Origin: Zea mays
Taxonomy: Eukaryota; Streptophyta; Magnoliopsida; Poales; Poaceae
NCBI RefSeq assembly: GCF_902167145.1
Contig: NC_050101.1
Location: forward strand, 131,408,990 to 131,472,989
Length of the DNA: 64,000 bases
Direction: 5' to 3'
How positions within the stretch are numbered: position 1 is the first letter of the stretch; every line of letters begins with the position of its first letter. The translations under genes were made by a program, and so were the position numbers. This document shows, one piece after another, positions 1-10,099 of this stretch. Under the pieces are notes generated by a model. It was not told the DNA's origin, did no database searches, and saw nothing but the letters and a program-made list of their open reading frames with translations.

Positions 1-2
1 CA

Positions 3-863
3 CGACAGCCCCATCAGCCGGAGGAGGGGGGAGGAGGAGCTTTCCCACGCGTTGACAGGGAGGTCAACGTCATCTTCGGCGGACATGGGTCGCAGGAGAA
101 CAAGAGACAACAAAAGCTCAACGATCGCCAGATACTGGTGGCGACCACCGGCCCTCCCGCCCCGTACCGGTGGTCGGAGCACCCAATCACGTTCACTCGG
201 GAGGATCAATGGCTCAACTTCGACCACCCGGGCAAATACCCGCTCCTCGTCGATCCGGTGATCCAAGAGAGCCGGGTGAAGAAGGTGCTAGTGGACGGGG
301 GGAGCAGCATCAACGTCACCTTCCCCCGTACGCTCCAAGGCTTGGGAGTTCACCTCAAAGAGCTCCACGAGTCAGACACTCCCTTCTTCGGCATCGTGCC
401 GACGGAAGGGGGATACCCGCTGGGCCACATCTACATGCCGGTCACCTTCGGGACTCCGGATAACTACAGAACCGAGTTCCTGAGGTTCGAGGTGGCGAAC
501 TTCGACTGTAGTTACAACGCCATCATCGGAAGGCCGGGGCTAGCCAAATTCATGGCCATCCCGCACTATACCTACATGATACTGAAGATGCCAGGACCGC
601 AAGGAATCATAACTGTGCGCGCCGACTTCCAAGGCGCCGCAGAATGTTTCCGAGTGGCCATCCAAGCAGCCCTCACCACCAAGCCGTCTACGGTTCCTTC
701 TACACCGGCGAACTCTAAGCCTGAGGAAGACCTCGCCGTGCCGGCAAACGAAGCTCAGGCCGCGACCTCTATGCGGCCGACTAAAGAAACCAAGCGGATC
801 AACCTGGGGTTCGCTGATGAGCGCAAGACGGCCATCATCAGCTCCAGTTTGAGCGACAAATAG
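3..863 (+). CDS. gag C-terminus and aspartic protease (partial)
   Basis: The frame is open from base 3, so this is the continuation of a longer gag-pol frame rather than a gene starting at the first ATG (138). The retropepsin signature V-L-V-D-G-G-S-S-I-N lies at about 287-316 and is followed by the I-I-G-R-P-G-L motif near 523-543, the usual end of a Ty3/gypsy protease fold. The enzyme would cut the gag-pol polyprotein inside the virus-like particle. The frame ends at TAG 861-863, but the same frame continues open into the reverse transcriptase. That makes the stop either a point nonsense mutation or a readthrough site. A basic stretch typical of the zinc-knuckle tail would lie upstream and is not visible here. 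Confidence 0.8.
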   Translation, partial: RQPHQPEEGGGGAFPRVDREVNVIFGGHGSQENKRQQKLNDRQILVATTGPPAPYRWSEHPITFTREDQWLNFDHPGKYPLLVDPVIQESRVKKVLVDGGSSINVTFPRTLQGLGVHLKELHESDTPFFGIVPTEGGYPLGHIYMPVTFGTPDNYRTEFLRFEVANFDCSYNAIIGRPGLAKFMAIPHYTYMILKMPGPQGIITVRADFQGAAECFRVAIQAALTTKPSTVPSTPANSKPEEDLAVPANEAQAATSMRPTKETKRINLGFADERKTAIISSSLSDK

Positions 864-926
864 GAAAGCGCGCTCGTCCAGTTCCTGCAAGATAACCGAG
901 ACGTATTCGCATGGCAACCTGCGGAT

Positions 927-3900
927 ATGCCGGGAGTCCCAAGAGAACTGGCCGAGCACAAATTGAAGGTCTATCCCCAGGCGAGGCCGATCCGGCAAAA
1001 GCTACGTCGTTTCACGCCCGACAAGAGAGAGGCCATTCGTGCCGAGTTAGCTCGCTTGGTCGCGGCTGGATTTATTAGAGAAGTATTACACCCCGAGTGG
1101 TTAGCCAACCCTGTTCTTGTACTCAAAAAGAATAAAGTGGATTGGCGCATGTGCGTCGACTATACTGATCTCAACAAACACTGTCCGAAGGATCCCTTCG
1201 GGCTCCCAAGGATAGATCAGGTGGTGGATTCCACCGCTGGATGTTCGGTGCTGTCTTTCTTAGATTGCTATTCCGGGTATCATCAGATTAGTTTGGCAAA
1301 AGAAGACGAGGAAAAAACGGCGTTCATCACCCCGTTTGGCGCTTTCTGTTATACCTCCATGCCGTTCGGCCTCAAAAACGCTGGAGCGACTTATCAGAGA
1401 GCCATTCAAACATGCTTAGCCGATCACTGGGGCAAGCGTGTGGAGGCTTACGTAGATGACGTGGTGATCAAAACAGAGAATTCGGAAAACTTCATCGAAG
1501 ATTTACAGCTGGTTTTCAACAGCCTGAGAAGATATAGATGGAAGCTCAATCCTGAAAAATGCGTCTTCGGAGTACCAGCAGGAAAGTTACTCGGATTTAT
1601 TGTCAGCCACCGGGGAATTGAAGCTAATCCAGATAAGATCGAAGCTATCATGAAGATGGAAGCCCCTCGGTCGCAAAAGAAGGTTCAGCGACTCACTGGA
1701 TGTATGGCAGCCCTGAGCAGATTCATATCCAGGCTGGGAGAAAAAGGTCTGCCATTTTACAAGCTACTCAAGAAGGTGGATAAGTTTCAATGGACTTCAG
1801 AAGCACAAGAAGCTCTAGACGCACTGAAGAAATTCTTGACAACACCACCAGTACTGAAACCACCCCGGCGAGCTACGACGACTCAACCAGCTGAAGATTT
1901 GCTGCTATATATCTCTTGCACGACTCACGTGGTAAGTACTGCGTTGGTAGTCGAGCGAGTGGAAGAAGGGCATGCCTATCCAGTACAACATCCTGTTTAT
2001 TTCATCAGTGAGGTTCTAGGCCCATCGAAGAAAAAGTATCCTCAAGTTCAGAAGCTATTATATGCAGTACTTCTAACTGCCCGCAAGCTGCGCCACTACT
2101 TTGACGACCACAAAGTCATAGTAGTTACTGGTTTTCCAATAGGGGACATTCTTCACAACAAGGAAGCCATTGGCCGAATAGCCAAGTGGGCTTGCGAGTT
2201 GGGATCCCATGATATCGAGTTCCGACCTCGCACAGCCATCAAAACTCAAGCACTGGTTGATTTCGTATCAGAGTGGACAGAACAGCAAGTGCCGGATAAT
2301 CCAGAAACCGCAGAAGTATGGCGAATGTATTTTGATGGCTCGCTGAAGCTGCAGGGAGCAGGGGCAGGAATTCTCTTCACTGCACCTGGAGGCGAGCACC
2401 TCAAGTATGCTCTCCAGTTGCTATTCCCGGCCTGTAACAATGCAGCCGAGTATGAAGCTTTGATACACGGATTAAACATCGCCATATCACTGGTTGTCAA
2501 GAGACTGATGGTGTACGGAGATTCTCTGGTAGTCATCAGTCAGATAAACAAGGAATGGGATTGTTCAAGTGATTCAATGGGAAGATACTGCGCCGCCGTC
2601 CGAAAGCTAGAAGATAAATTCGAAGGTCTGGAGTTTCATCATATAGAAAGAGATCGGAACACGGCAGCTGATGTACTGTCCAAGCTCGGATCCGGTCGGA
2701 CTCAAGTCCCGCCCGGGGTCTTCGTGCAAGAAATTCTCCAGCCGAGCATCTCGACGGATCAAATAGAAGAGTGCAACATCATAGATCAACCCGAGTCAGA
2801 CTCTGATGACTGGAGGCAACCGATTATTAAGTATATAAAGAATGAAGAAGAACCAGATGACAAGAACTCGGCAGAGCGCATTGCCAGACAATCAGCTCAC
2901 TATACACTCATTGGGGAGGTATTATACAGGAGGGGCGCGTCAGGCGTCCTCATGAAGTGCGTTCTCCCGTCCACCGGGAAGCAACTTCTGGAGGAAGTCC
3001 ATGCGGGGCAGTGTGGAGTACATGCAGCATCCAGAACATTAGTCGGGAAGGTTTTCAGGTCAGGATTCTATTGGCCGACGGCGAAGAACGACGCAGCCGA
3101 GTTAGTTCAGAGATGCGAAGCTTGCCAATACCTGTCAAAGCAACAACACATGCCAGCACAGCAGCTACAGACCATACCAGTAACTTGGCCTTTCGCATGC
3201 TGGGGATTGGATATGATTGGACCTTTCAAGAAAGCTCAAGGAGGATACACCCATGTATTGGTGGCAATTGACAAATTCACTAAATGGATAGAGTTCCAGC
3301 CCATTGCCTCTTTAACCTCTGCTAAAGCCGTGGAATTCATACAAAGCATAATATTCAGATTTGGGATACCAAACAGTATCATCACTGACTTGGGATCCAA
3401 CTTCACCAGTTCAGAATTCTTTGACTTCTGCGAGCAAAAAAGCATTCAGATCAAGTATGCATCTGTAGCCCATCCGAGAGCCAACGGGCAGGTTGAGCGA
3501 GCCAACGGAATGATATTGAAAGCACTTAGAAAAAGGGTCTTTGATAAAAATGAAAAATTCGCAGGAAAATGGATAAGAGAATTGCCTTATGTTGTTTGGA
3601 GCTTGAGAACCCAACCTAGCCGGGCCCTGCATGGAAACACTCCTTTCTTCATGGTCTATGGGTCGGAGGCAGTGCTACCTGCTGATCTCAAGTTTGGGGC
3701 GCCAAGATTGATCTTCGAAAGCATAGCAGAAGCCGAAGCCACTAGGCTGGAGGATATTGACGTACTTGAGGAAGAACGACTGAATGCAGTGATTCAATCA
3801 GCACGATACCAGCAGACTCTAAGGCGCTACCACGACAAAGCTGTACGGCAACGTTTCTTTTCGATGGGAGACCTCGTCCTCCGCCGAATTCTAACGGGGG

Positions 3901-4049
3901 AGGGACGGCACAAGTTATCACCCTTATGGGAAGGACCTTTCATAGTAGCAGAAGTCACTCGTCCCGGATCATATCGCCTCACCCAAATGGATGGCACGGA
4001 AGTTGGGAACTCCTGGAACATAGAGCACCTCCGAAAGTTTTACCCCTAG
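927..4049 (+). CDS. pol: reverse transcriptase, two RNase H domains, integrase
   Basis: One uninterrupted 1040-residue frame starts at the first Met after the TAG at 861-863; the frame itself is open from 864. The RT has F-L-D-C-Y-S-G-Y-H-Q and Y-V-D-D at residues 175-178. A first, degenerate RNase H module spans about 325-445. A second one carries D470, E508, D532 and D582 and resembles the archaeal-type RNase H captured by Tat elements. Integrase has the zinc site H692, H699, C730, C733 and the catalytic triad D762, D821, E857, with the standard 35 residues between the last two. A GPY-like segment closes the protein. The usual T-D-N-G around D821 reads T-D-L-G. All catalytic residues are present, so this pol looks recently active apart from the upstream stop. 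Confidence 0.92.
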   Translation: MPGVPRELAEHKLKVYPQARPIRQKLRRFTPDKREAIRAELARLVAAGFIREVLHPEWLANPVLVLKKNKVDWRMCVDYTDLNKHCPKDPFGLPRIDQVVDSTAGCSVLSFLDCYSGYHQISLAKEDEEKTAFITPFGAFCYTSMPFGLKNAGATYQRAIQTCLADHWGKRVEAYVDDVVIKTENSENFIEDLQLVFNSLRRYRWKLNPEKCVFGVPAGKLLGFIVSHRGIEANPDKIEAIMKMEAPRSQKKVQRLTGCMAALSRFISRLGEKGLPFYKLLKKVDKFQWTSEAQEALDALKKFLTTPPVLKPPRRATTTQPAEDLLLYISCTTHVVSTALVVERVEEGHAYPVQHPVYFISEVLGPSKKKYPQVQKLLYAVLLTARKLRHYFDDHKVIVVTGFPIGDILHNKEAIGRIAKWACELGSHDIEFRPRTAIKTQALVDFVSEWTEQQVPDNPETAEVWRMYFDGSLKLQGAGAGILFTAPGGEHLKYALQLLFPACNNAAEYEALIHGLNIAISLVVKRLMVYGDSLVVISQINKEWDCSSDSMGRYCAAVRKLEDKFEGLEFHHIERDRNTAADVLSKLGSGRTQVPPGVFVQEILQPSISTDQIEECNIIDQPESDSDDWRQPIIKYIKNEEEPDDKNSAERIARQSAHYTLIGEVLYRRGASGVLMKCVLPSTGKQLLEEVHAGQCGVHAASRTLVGKVFRSGFYWPTAKNDAAELVQRCEACQYLSKQQHMPAQQLQTIPVTWPFACWGLDMIGPFKKAQGGYTHVLVAIDKFTKWIEFQPIASLTSAKAVEFIQSIIFRFGIPNSIITDLGSNFTSSEFFDFCEQKSIQIKYASVAHPRANGQVERANGMILKALRKRVFDKNEKFAGKWIRELPYVVWSLRTQPSRALHGNTPFFMVYGSEAVLPADLKFGAPRLIFESIAEAEATRLEDIDVLEEERLNAVIQSARYQQTLRRYHDKAVRQRFFSMGDLVLRRILTGEGRHKLSPLWEGPFIVAEVTRPGSYRLTQMDGTEVGNSWNIEHLRKFYP

Positions 4050-4106
4050 CTGTATTTCAAAACAGCCGGAGCGACCATGTATTCTGTATAATGGAAATAC
4101 GTCATC

Positions 4107-4112
4107 AATAAA
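4107..4112 (+). promoter_or_regulatory. AATAAA polyadenylation-like hexamer after pol
   Basis: The hexamer AATAAA lies 58 bases after the pol stop codon and just before the 89-bp tandem array. It could end a subgenomic sense transcript, but full-length retrotransposon RNA should be polyadenylated in the 3' LTR. Its use is therefore uncertain. Confidence 0.3.
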
Positions 4113-4160
4113 GAGAGATTTCAAAGATACTTGGCTCATTTATGATTGACTTGCATTCTT

Positions 4161-4872
4161 ACTTAACTCGGGGTGACCACTATGCCCTACAAACGGAGCA
4201 ATCGACTTAAGTCGGCAACGACTTAAGGCGGTGCAACATGCTCACGCTTACTTAACTCGGGGTGACCACTATGCCCTACAAACGGAGCAATCGACTTAAG
4301 TCGGCAACGACTTAAGGCGGTGCAACATGCTCACGCTTACTTAACTCAGGGTGACCACTATGCCCTACAAACGGAGCAATCGACTTAAGTCGGCAACGAC
4401 TTAAGGCGGTGCAACATGCTCACGCTTACTTAACTCGGGGTGACCACTATGCCCTACAAACGGAGCAATCGACTTAAGTCGGCAACGACTTAAGGCGGTG
4501 CAACATGCTCACGCTTACTTAACTCGGGGTGACCACTATGCCCTACAAACGGAGCAATCAACTTAAGTCGGCAACGACTTAAGGCGGTGCAACATGCTCA
4601 CGCTTACTTAACTCGGGGTGACCACTATGCCCTACAAACGGAGCAATCGACTTAAGTCGGCAACGACTTAAGGCGGTGCAACATGCTCACGCTTACTTAA
4701 CTCGGGGTGACCACTATGCCCTACAAACGGAGCAATCGGCTTAAGTCGGCAACGACTTAAGGCGGTGCAACATGCTCACGCTTACTTTACCTAGGGTGAC
4801 CACTATACCCTACTAACGGAAGTTACCGGCTAAAAGTCATTGACGGCTTAAACCAGTATAGCATACTCGCGC
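4161..4872 (+). repeat. 89-bp tandem array (7 near-identical copies plus one decayed)
   Basis: Copies begin at 4161, 4250, 4339, 4428, 4517, 4606 and 4695, an exact 89-bp period, with only single-base differences between them. An eighth, strongly diverged copy starts at 4784. Each unit contains the palindrome CGACTTAAGTCG and a second ACTTAAG block. The array sits between the convergent 3' ends of plus-strand pol and the minus-strand gene at 5068-8336. The near identity of seven units points to recent expansion or homogenisation. Confidence 0.95.
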
Positions 4873-5067
4873 TTACACAGTTCAAGGGATGATCTCCATA
4901 TCCCACAAACAAACTTCATAATCATCGTGCAGCGTTACCACAAACTTGCGAACTAATAAATTCTGATACAATAAGGGAGTAATCACGTCATTCGAATGAT
5001 AAGCCGATAACCTCTAACGAGTACTTGATCATGCTAACTGCGCGCTCAGAGCACGCGAACTGTTTCT

Positions 5068-8000
5068 TTATTTTCCAATGTCTTTCTCAGGAACGACTGA
5101 CGAAGAAGGGCGATTCGAGGAATCAGGGGCAGCATTCACATCGGCTCTTATATCTTCAGGGACAACCACAGCGGGTCTTCTCATCAAGATTCGTCCCGCC
5201 CGAATGGCCTTGTCCAGGGCCTTATCGCGCTGGGCTTTGAAAGTGACAGCAGCTTCTTCGGCAACTTTAACAGCCTGCTGGGCAGTTTCTAACTCCTGAG
5301 CAATGGATTTCTTAGAAGCTCGGAGTCCCTTGATGGTGGCATCCTTTGCCGATAGCAACTGTGTAAGGCGGGCCACTTCGTCCGAGGATTCTTGCAGCTG
5401 ACGGCGCTGATTGTCAAGCTCCTCCATCGTAAAACGGTGGCTCCTCTCCAAGATGGTCAGCGAGTTGCTGGAATCTCGGTACAATCTGTCCAAGTTGTCA
5501 CGAGAAGCAGCAAGGATGCGTTTTTCTTCCTACAAGCAAAAATCAACTCATTCAGAATCCAAGAGCATGATAAGGCGAAGCACGGGTTCGTAAGCTACCT
5601 TCTCAGAGTCAAGCTGAGCATGAAGAGAAGAACTCAGAGCGTTGGCATCATCCAAAGCCGCAGAGACCTGACTCAACTCGATCTGACTTTGAGAATACTT
5701 CTCCTCGAAGTCAGCGCATCGTCGAGCCATTTCAGCTTGATCTTGGGAATGTTTTTCTTCAAGAACTGTGATCTGCCGAGTCATCCCTATCAAGAGGTAT
5801 TCAAACAAAATGAGGTCAGAAGGTAAAACAATCCACGGACAAGAACAAAGAAGAAGAAGAAGAAAGGACACTTACCAGCATTAGTTGCCTCCAACTCAGA
5901 TACACGACCCCGAAGCAACACCGGATTCCAACGCTCAAGAGATGAAGCCACCTCCGGGATGGAAGCACCCTGCGACTTCAGCTGGCCGACCATTCCATCC
6001 ACCAAAGCCTGATAAGAAGAGCGGATGAACATAATGGCAACAATTCATGCAACATAAAGATCAAACTAAAGCACAGCACAACACCTGGAAGTTGGAAAAA
6101 AGCGAAGGGATCCCCAAGTCAGGAGAAATCGGATGATGACCACTTGACCAGGTGCCAGACCACCACCCGAAGCAGCTTGCAGCAGACCAGCAGGGACGAG
6201 CTCAGTACATTCAGCAGAGCTTAACGCCAGACCAGTGGGGAAGCTGCCCTCTAAAGCGACCCCCTGATCCGGAGTTTGAGCCATCACCATGCCGCCAGAG
6301 TGTGGAGGTGAACCCACATGAACATCCATGGAAGTGCAGGAGGGAGACCTCGCTCGGACACCCTCGGGGGCTGGGTCAAGGTTGGCACTGCCCACTCGAG
6401 CCGGGTCATCCCCGGCAACACCCTCGGGGGCTGGGTAGTGGCCTACACTCCTCACCCGAGCTGAGTCCTCCCCGGCGACATCCTCGGGGGCTGGGCACAT
6501 GTCAGCACTATTCAGGGGATCCAAGCTCTCTGCCGTGACCACCTCTAAGGTTGACGGGCCTTCAGCTACTTCCATGAGATCAGGACGATCCAAGTCATCA
6601 TCCCGACCCTCGAGATCATGCTCTAAGGTCGACGAGGCACGGGATGACCTCAACCCAGCATCTGGCACGGCTGCACAAGTTTCTGTTGCATCAACGTCTG
6701 CAGGTTCCAACAACAAGTTCTCAGGGACCATATCCTCTAGAGCTTGATCAAAATTGGCCATAGACAGTTCTTGCAGACCAATAAGGGCAGACAAGGCAGG
6801 AGAAGGAACTCCACTACTTCCACCGCTAGCGACGAACTGCCGACTGTTTTTCCGAGTTAATGGAGTCTCATTTTCTTCCTCTTCATCTTCCACTGTAACA
6901 GCACAAACAGCATCCTCATTGGGGTCAGCAGCAGGCGGAGCACACCCATTGGGATCAATGTCAGCAAGGCCAGTTGCAGTCATTTCTTCGGCAGCAGGAG
7001 CTAAGGTGCTGGCATCCTCGTCAAAGCTGGACACTCGCCGGAGGCGTCTTCTTTTCTTCTTCTGCTCATCAGCAGAAGGCTCGGGCTGACTGGTTCGGCT
7101 AGGGCGCCTCGGGCGAGTACTGACAGGTTTCGAGACATCCAAGGTCGCATCAACCTCTGGAAGGGGCACCACTGCCAATGTACCATCAGGAGCAGTATCA
7201 GATGAATCCTCAGCTAGCAGATCGAGCATGTCATTTATGTCTGCATCACTAGGGTTCAGGGGCACTTCAAAATAAATCTGCCGTTCATCATCAGGTATCT
7301 CCCCGAGCGAAGCAACTAAGGAACGGACCTCTTCAGCAGAGGGTCGCACTCTAAGACCCAAATTGCTATCTGTCACGGGCGGATCAGACACAAAAAGGGT
7401 GAAAGCTTTGGGAGAAGGTAGGTTCCAAGCCGAGTATGCCACTGGAGCACCAACGTTTGAAACTTTACCCCTGAGGATCATTTCGAGTCGGCTTACCAAA
7501 TCAACAGAAGGAATTCTCCTATTGGTAACTCGGGTTGAGTCGGCCAGCCCTCGGTAAAGATATGCCGGATAGGCCCTGTCTTTCAGCGGCTGAATGTTTT
7601 TGAAAACAAAATCCGTGACCACAGCTTCGGCAGTCAGACCTCTCTCTTTCAGTAATCCAACTTCAGTAAGCAACACGCCTGCCTCGGCCACTTCTTGGTC
7701 CGTGGGAGACTCAGTCCAACTCGGAGTACGAACGTCTGGCTGTCTTCCTGAGCGGGAAGGGAGAGAATTTCCATAATTATCCATTATAAACCACTCCAGA
7801 CGCCAACCTTTAATGCTGTCTTTGAGGGGTATCTCGAGATACTCGGTCTTCCGCCCACGGCGCATCTCTAAACTTGCACCTCCGACCAACTGATGTTGCC
7901 CCCCGGCCATCCCAGGACGGCAGTGATACAGATACTTCCATAAACCAAAATGCGGCAGCACGCCGAGATAAGCTTCACAAAGGTGAACGAAAATAGAGAT

Positions 8001-8336
8001 TTGGAGAATGGAGTTAGGGTTCAAGTGAGTCAGGTTGATGTGATAAAAATCGAGGATGCCACGGAAAAAAGGAGATATGGGAAGGCCGAGGCCGCGAAGA
8101 AGGAAAGGAGTGTAAACCACTGACTCGTGGGTATCTTCGGTTGGGACAGTAGTCCCGTGGCAAGCCCGCCAAGAACAGAGTTCCTGTGGAGGGAGAACCC
8201 CGATGGAGACAAGGCGGAGAAGCTCAACTTCAGAAATTACAGACATATGGTTACCTGCGAAGGGTAACTGACTGTTGGGGTCGATGGCGGGGATCACTGC
8301 GGCAGACGAGTTCGCAGTCTTCCTCTTGGGCGCCAT
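5068..8336 (-). CDS. Antisense spliced gene in Grande-like element: plant transposase_28-like/coiled-coil protein
   Basis: This minus-strand gene has a long first exon, ATG 8336 to about 6085. Its N-terminus (about residues 30-200, with G-L-P-I-S-P-F-F and L-W-K-Y-L-Y) matches the domain labelled 'putative gypsy type transposon' in plants. Next come a basic K-K-K-R-R-R-L-R-R stretch and an acidic region with three copies of a P-A-P-E-G-V-A-G type repeat. Exons 2 (6008-5876), 3 (5786-5599) and 4 (5529-5068) encode a long charged coiled coil. Introns 5875-5787 and 5598-5530 have GT-AG borders and keep frame exactly. The exon 1-2 junction (GT at 6084, AG at 6009) is off by one phase. Either another donor is used or this copy has a one-base indel. 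The total would be about 1,000 residues. It corresponds to the antisense gene known in Grande; its function is unknown. Confidence 0.75.
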
Positions 8337-8527
8337 CTTGCTTCTCGCTGGCGAAACAGAGTAGGAGGCGAGTGGCAGAGAAGACTCAGATGCGGAAATG
8401 CAAGAACTAGGGCACGGAAAGCAAAGGCGGCTAAAAGCGCGACTCTTAAGGGATATTCTTGAGCCAGATACCCTTTCAAAAAGTGCCCAGTCATCACACG
8501 GCGGTCATTTCCGAAATCCCAGCATGC

Positions 8528-8978
8528 CACGTGGATATCCGACAGTTATTTCCAAGAAAGTCGACGTGCCACCTCATCACTCGGTTATTTTCCTCAAAGT
8601 AACTTGTGAAGCTGGCTATCACTCGGCGTTGCCTCTAAAACGCCGACCACGTGTTCAATCGCTCGGCATTACTTCTAAAATGCCGACGCTGACTTTCAAT
8701 CACTCGGCGTTGCCTCTAAAACGCCGATCACGTGTTCAATCGCTCGGCGTTGCCTCTAAAATGCCGAAGCCGACCTTCAATCACTCGGCGTTGCCTCTAA
8801 AACGCCGACCACGTGTTCAATCGCTCGGCGTTGCCTCTAAAATGCCGAAGCCGACCTTCAATCACTCGGCGTTGCCTCTAAAACGCCGACCACGTGTTCA
8901 AATCGCTCGGCGTTGCCTCTAAAATGCCGAAGCCGACCTTCAATCACTCGGCGTGTCCTCTAACACGCCGACCACGTG
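8528..8978. promoter_or_regulatory. Cluster of six CACGTG G-boxes upstream of the antisense gene
   Basis: Perfect CACGTG palindromes lie at 8528-8533, 8648-8653, 8729-8734, 8810-8815, 8891-8896 and 8973-8978. Five of them recur with the 81-bp tandem period. They sit 190-640 bp upstream of the ATG at 8336 on the minus strand, where promoter elements of that gene would be expected. CACGTG is the core bound by plant bHLH and bZIP factors. No convincing TATA box was found next to the ATG, so the promoter role is inferred. Confidence 0.4.
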
Positions 8979-9290
8979 TTCAATCGCTCGGCGTTGCCTC
9001 TAAAATGCCGAAGCCGACCATCAATCACTCGGCGTGTCCTCTAACACACCGACCACACGTTCAATCGCTCGGCATCACTTCTAAAAATGCCAACGCCGAC
9101 CTTCAATCACTCGGCGTCGTTTCTAAAACGCCGACCCGGTATTCTGTTGCTCGGCATTACTTCTAAAATGTCGATGCCGACCTTCTATCATTCGGCACTG
9201 CCTCAAAAACGTTGGTCTTGTGTTCGATTGCTTGGTGTTACTTCTAAAACGCTGATGTCAATCTTCACAATCGTTCGGCGTTGTTTCTAC
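8621..9290. repeat. 81-bp tandem array, each unit two ~40-bp half-units
   Basis: Unit starts at 8621, 8702, 8783, 8864, 8946, 9027, 9109 and about 9190 give an 81-82 bp period. The left copies are nearly identical and the right copies progressively decay. Each half-unit has the inverted repeat TCGGCGTT...AACGCCGA around a short loop, so the array can form serial hairpins. In most units, half-units containing CACGTG alternate with half-units containing ATGCCGAAGCCGAC. Confidence 0.93.
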
Positions 9291-9419
9291 TATATCAAAA
9301 GAATCAGTTCAACATTCAAGAACAGCAATGACAAGTCATCGAAAAGGGGGGATCAACAATAGTTCTTCATTAAAGGGAAGTTAACGAGTTTACAAACCAA
9401 CTCTTCACGAGTTGGTACT

Positions 9420-9545
9420 TCCCTACTTCTACTCTACATTACTACTACTACTAAACTACACTATACTACTCTACATTATTACTACTACTAAACTACACTA
9501 ATTACTACTACATTATTCTAACTATACTAAACTATACTAACATCT
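9420..9545. repeat. ACT/TAC-rich microsatellite
   Basis: An imperfect (TAC)n/(ACT)n simple repeat lies between the 81-bp array and the stop of the minus-strand acidic ORF. It would fall in the 3' UTR of that ORF. Confidence 0.85.
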
Positions 9546-9562
9546 AAGAAGACCAGTGACAT

Positions 9563-10018
9563 CTAGCCACTGGCCCTGCCCCTGCCGCCGCCGCCGCCCT
9601 TGGTGCTGCCCCTGCTGCTGCCGCCCTTGGTGCTGCCCTTGCTGCTGTCGCCCTTGCTGCTGCCCCTGCTGCCGTCGCCGCCGCCACTGCCGCTGCCGTC
9701 ACCGTCGCCGTCGCCGTCGTCGTCGTCGTCGTCGTCGTCGTCTTCACCCTCGTCGCCGCCGTCCGAGTCCTCCTCATCCGAGGAGTACTCCGACTCATCC
9801 GAGCCTTCGAGCCCGGAGCGCTCGACGGCCCGGATGTACGTCCAGACCTCCACGGCTATCCCCTGGGAGTCGTCCGAGTCATCGGACGACGTCGGGGGAG
9901 AGACGGGAGCCGGAGACCCCTCGGACTCGGAGGAGAACTCCTCCTCCGAGTATTCCGAGTCACCGAAATCCTCAGATGGAGGAGTCGGCTCGCGCTTGCG
10001 CTTGTTGTTCTTGCCCAT
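9563..10018 (-). CDS. Second antisense ORF: small acidic, Gly/Ser-rich basic-tailed protein
   Basis: I chose the internal ATG at 10018 because it follows a TATA box by about 80 bp and opens with a basic, nuclear-signal-like stretch (K-N-N-K-R-K-R-E-P). The longer frame from 10093 would begin upstream. The ~151-residue product is rich in Ser, Glu and Asp, has a run of nine Asp, and ends in Gly/Ser/Lys/Arg repeats (G-S-T-K-G-G type). Much of this comes from trinucleotide repeats in the DNA (9580-9735). A short non-repetitive segment (V-E-V-W-T-Y-I-R-A-V-E-R) is the only globular-looking part. It is transcribed in the same direction as the gene at 5068-8336 and could be its upstream neighbour or an alternative first exon. 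Function unknown. Confidence 0.55.
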   Translation of the reverse strand: MGKNNKRKREPTPPSEDFGDSEYSEEEFSSESEGSPAPVSPPTSSDDSDDSQGIAVEVWTYIRAVERSGLEGSDESEYSSDEEDSDGGDEGEDDDDDDDDDGDGDGDGSGSGGGDGSRGSSKGDSSKGSTKGGSSRGSTKGGGGGRGRASG

Positions 10019-10099
10019 GGCGGAAGCAGACAGAGGGGAAGAAAAGAAGGCAGTAAGGAGCAGCGAAGAAATGTGAAGAAACCAGAGAAGCAAAGGGGT

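Noticed and set aside
4161..4872. Regular 89-bp repeats as a CRISPR-like array
   Set aside because: Whole units repeat without unique spacers, the DNA is a plant retrotransposon, and no cas-like genes exist.
9556..10076. Plus-strand Pro/Arg/Ser-rich ORFs opposite the acidic ORF
   Set aside because: They are mirror frames of triplet-repeat DNA; the minus frame alone has a TATA box and a sensible start.
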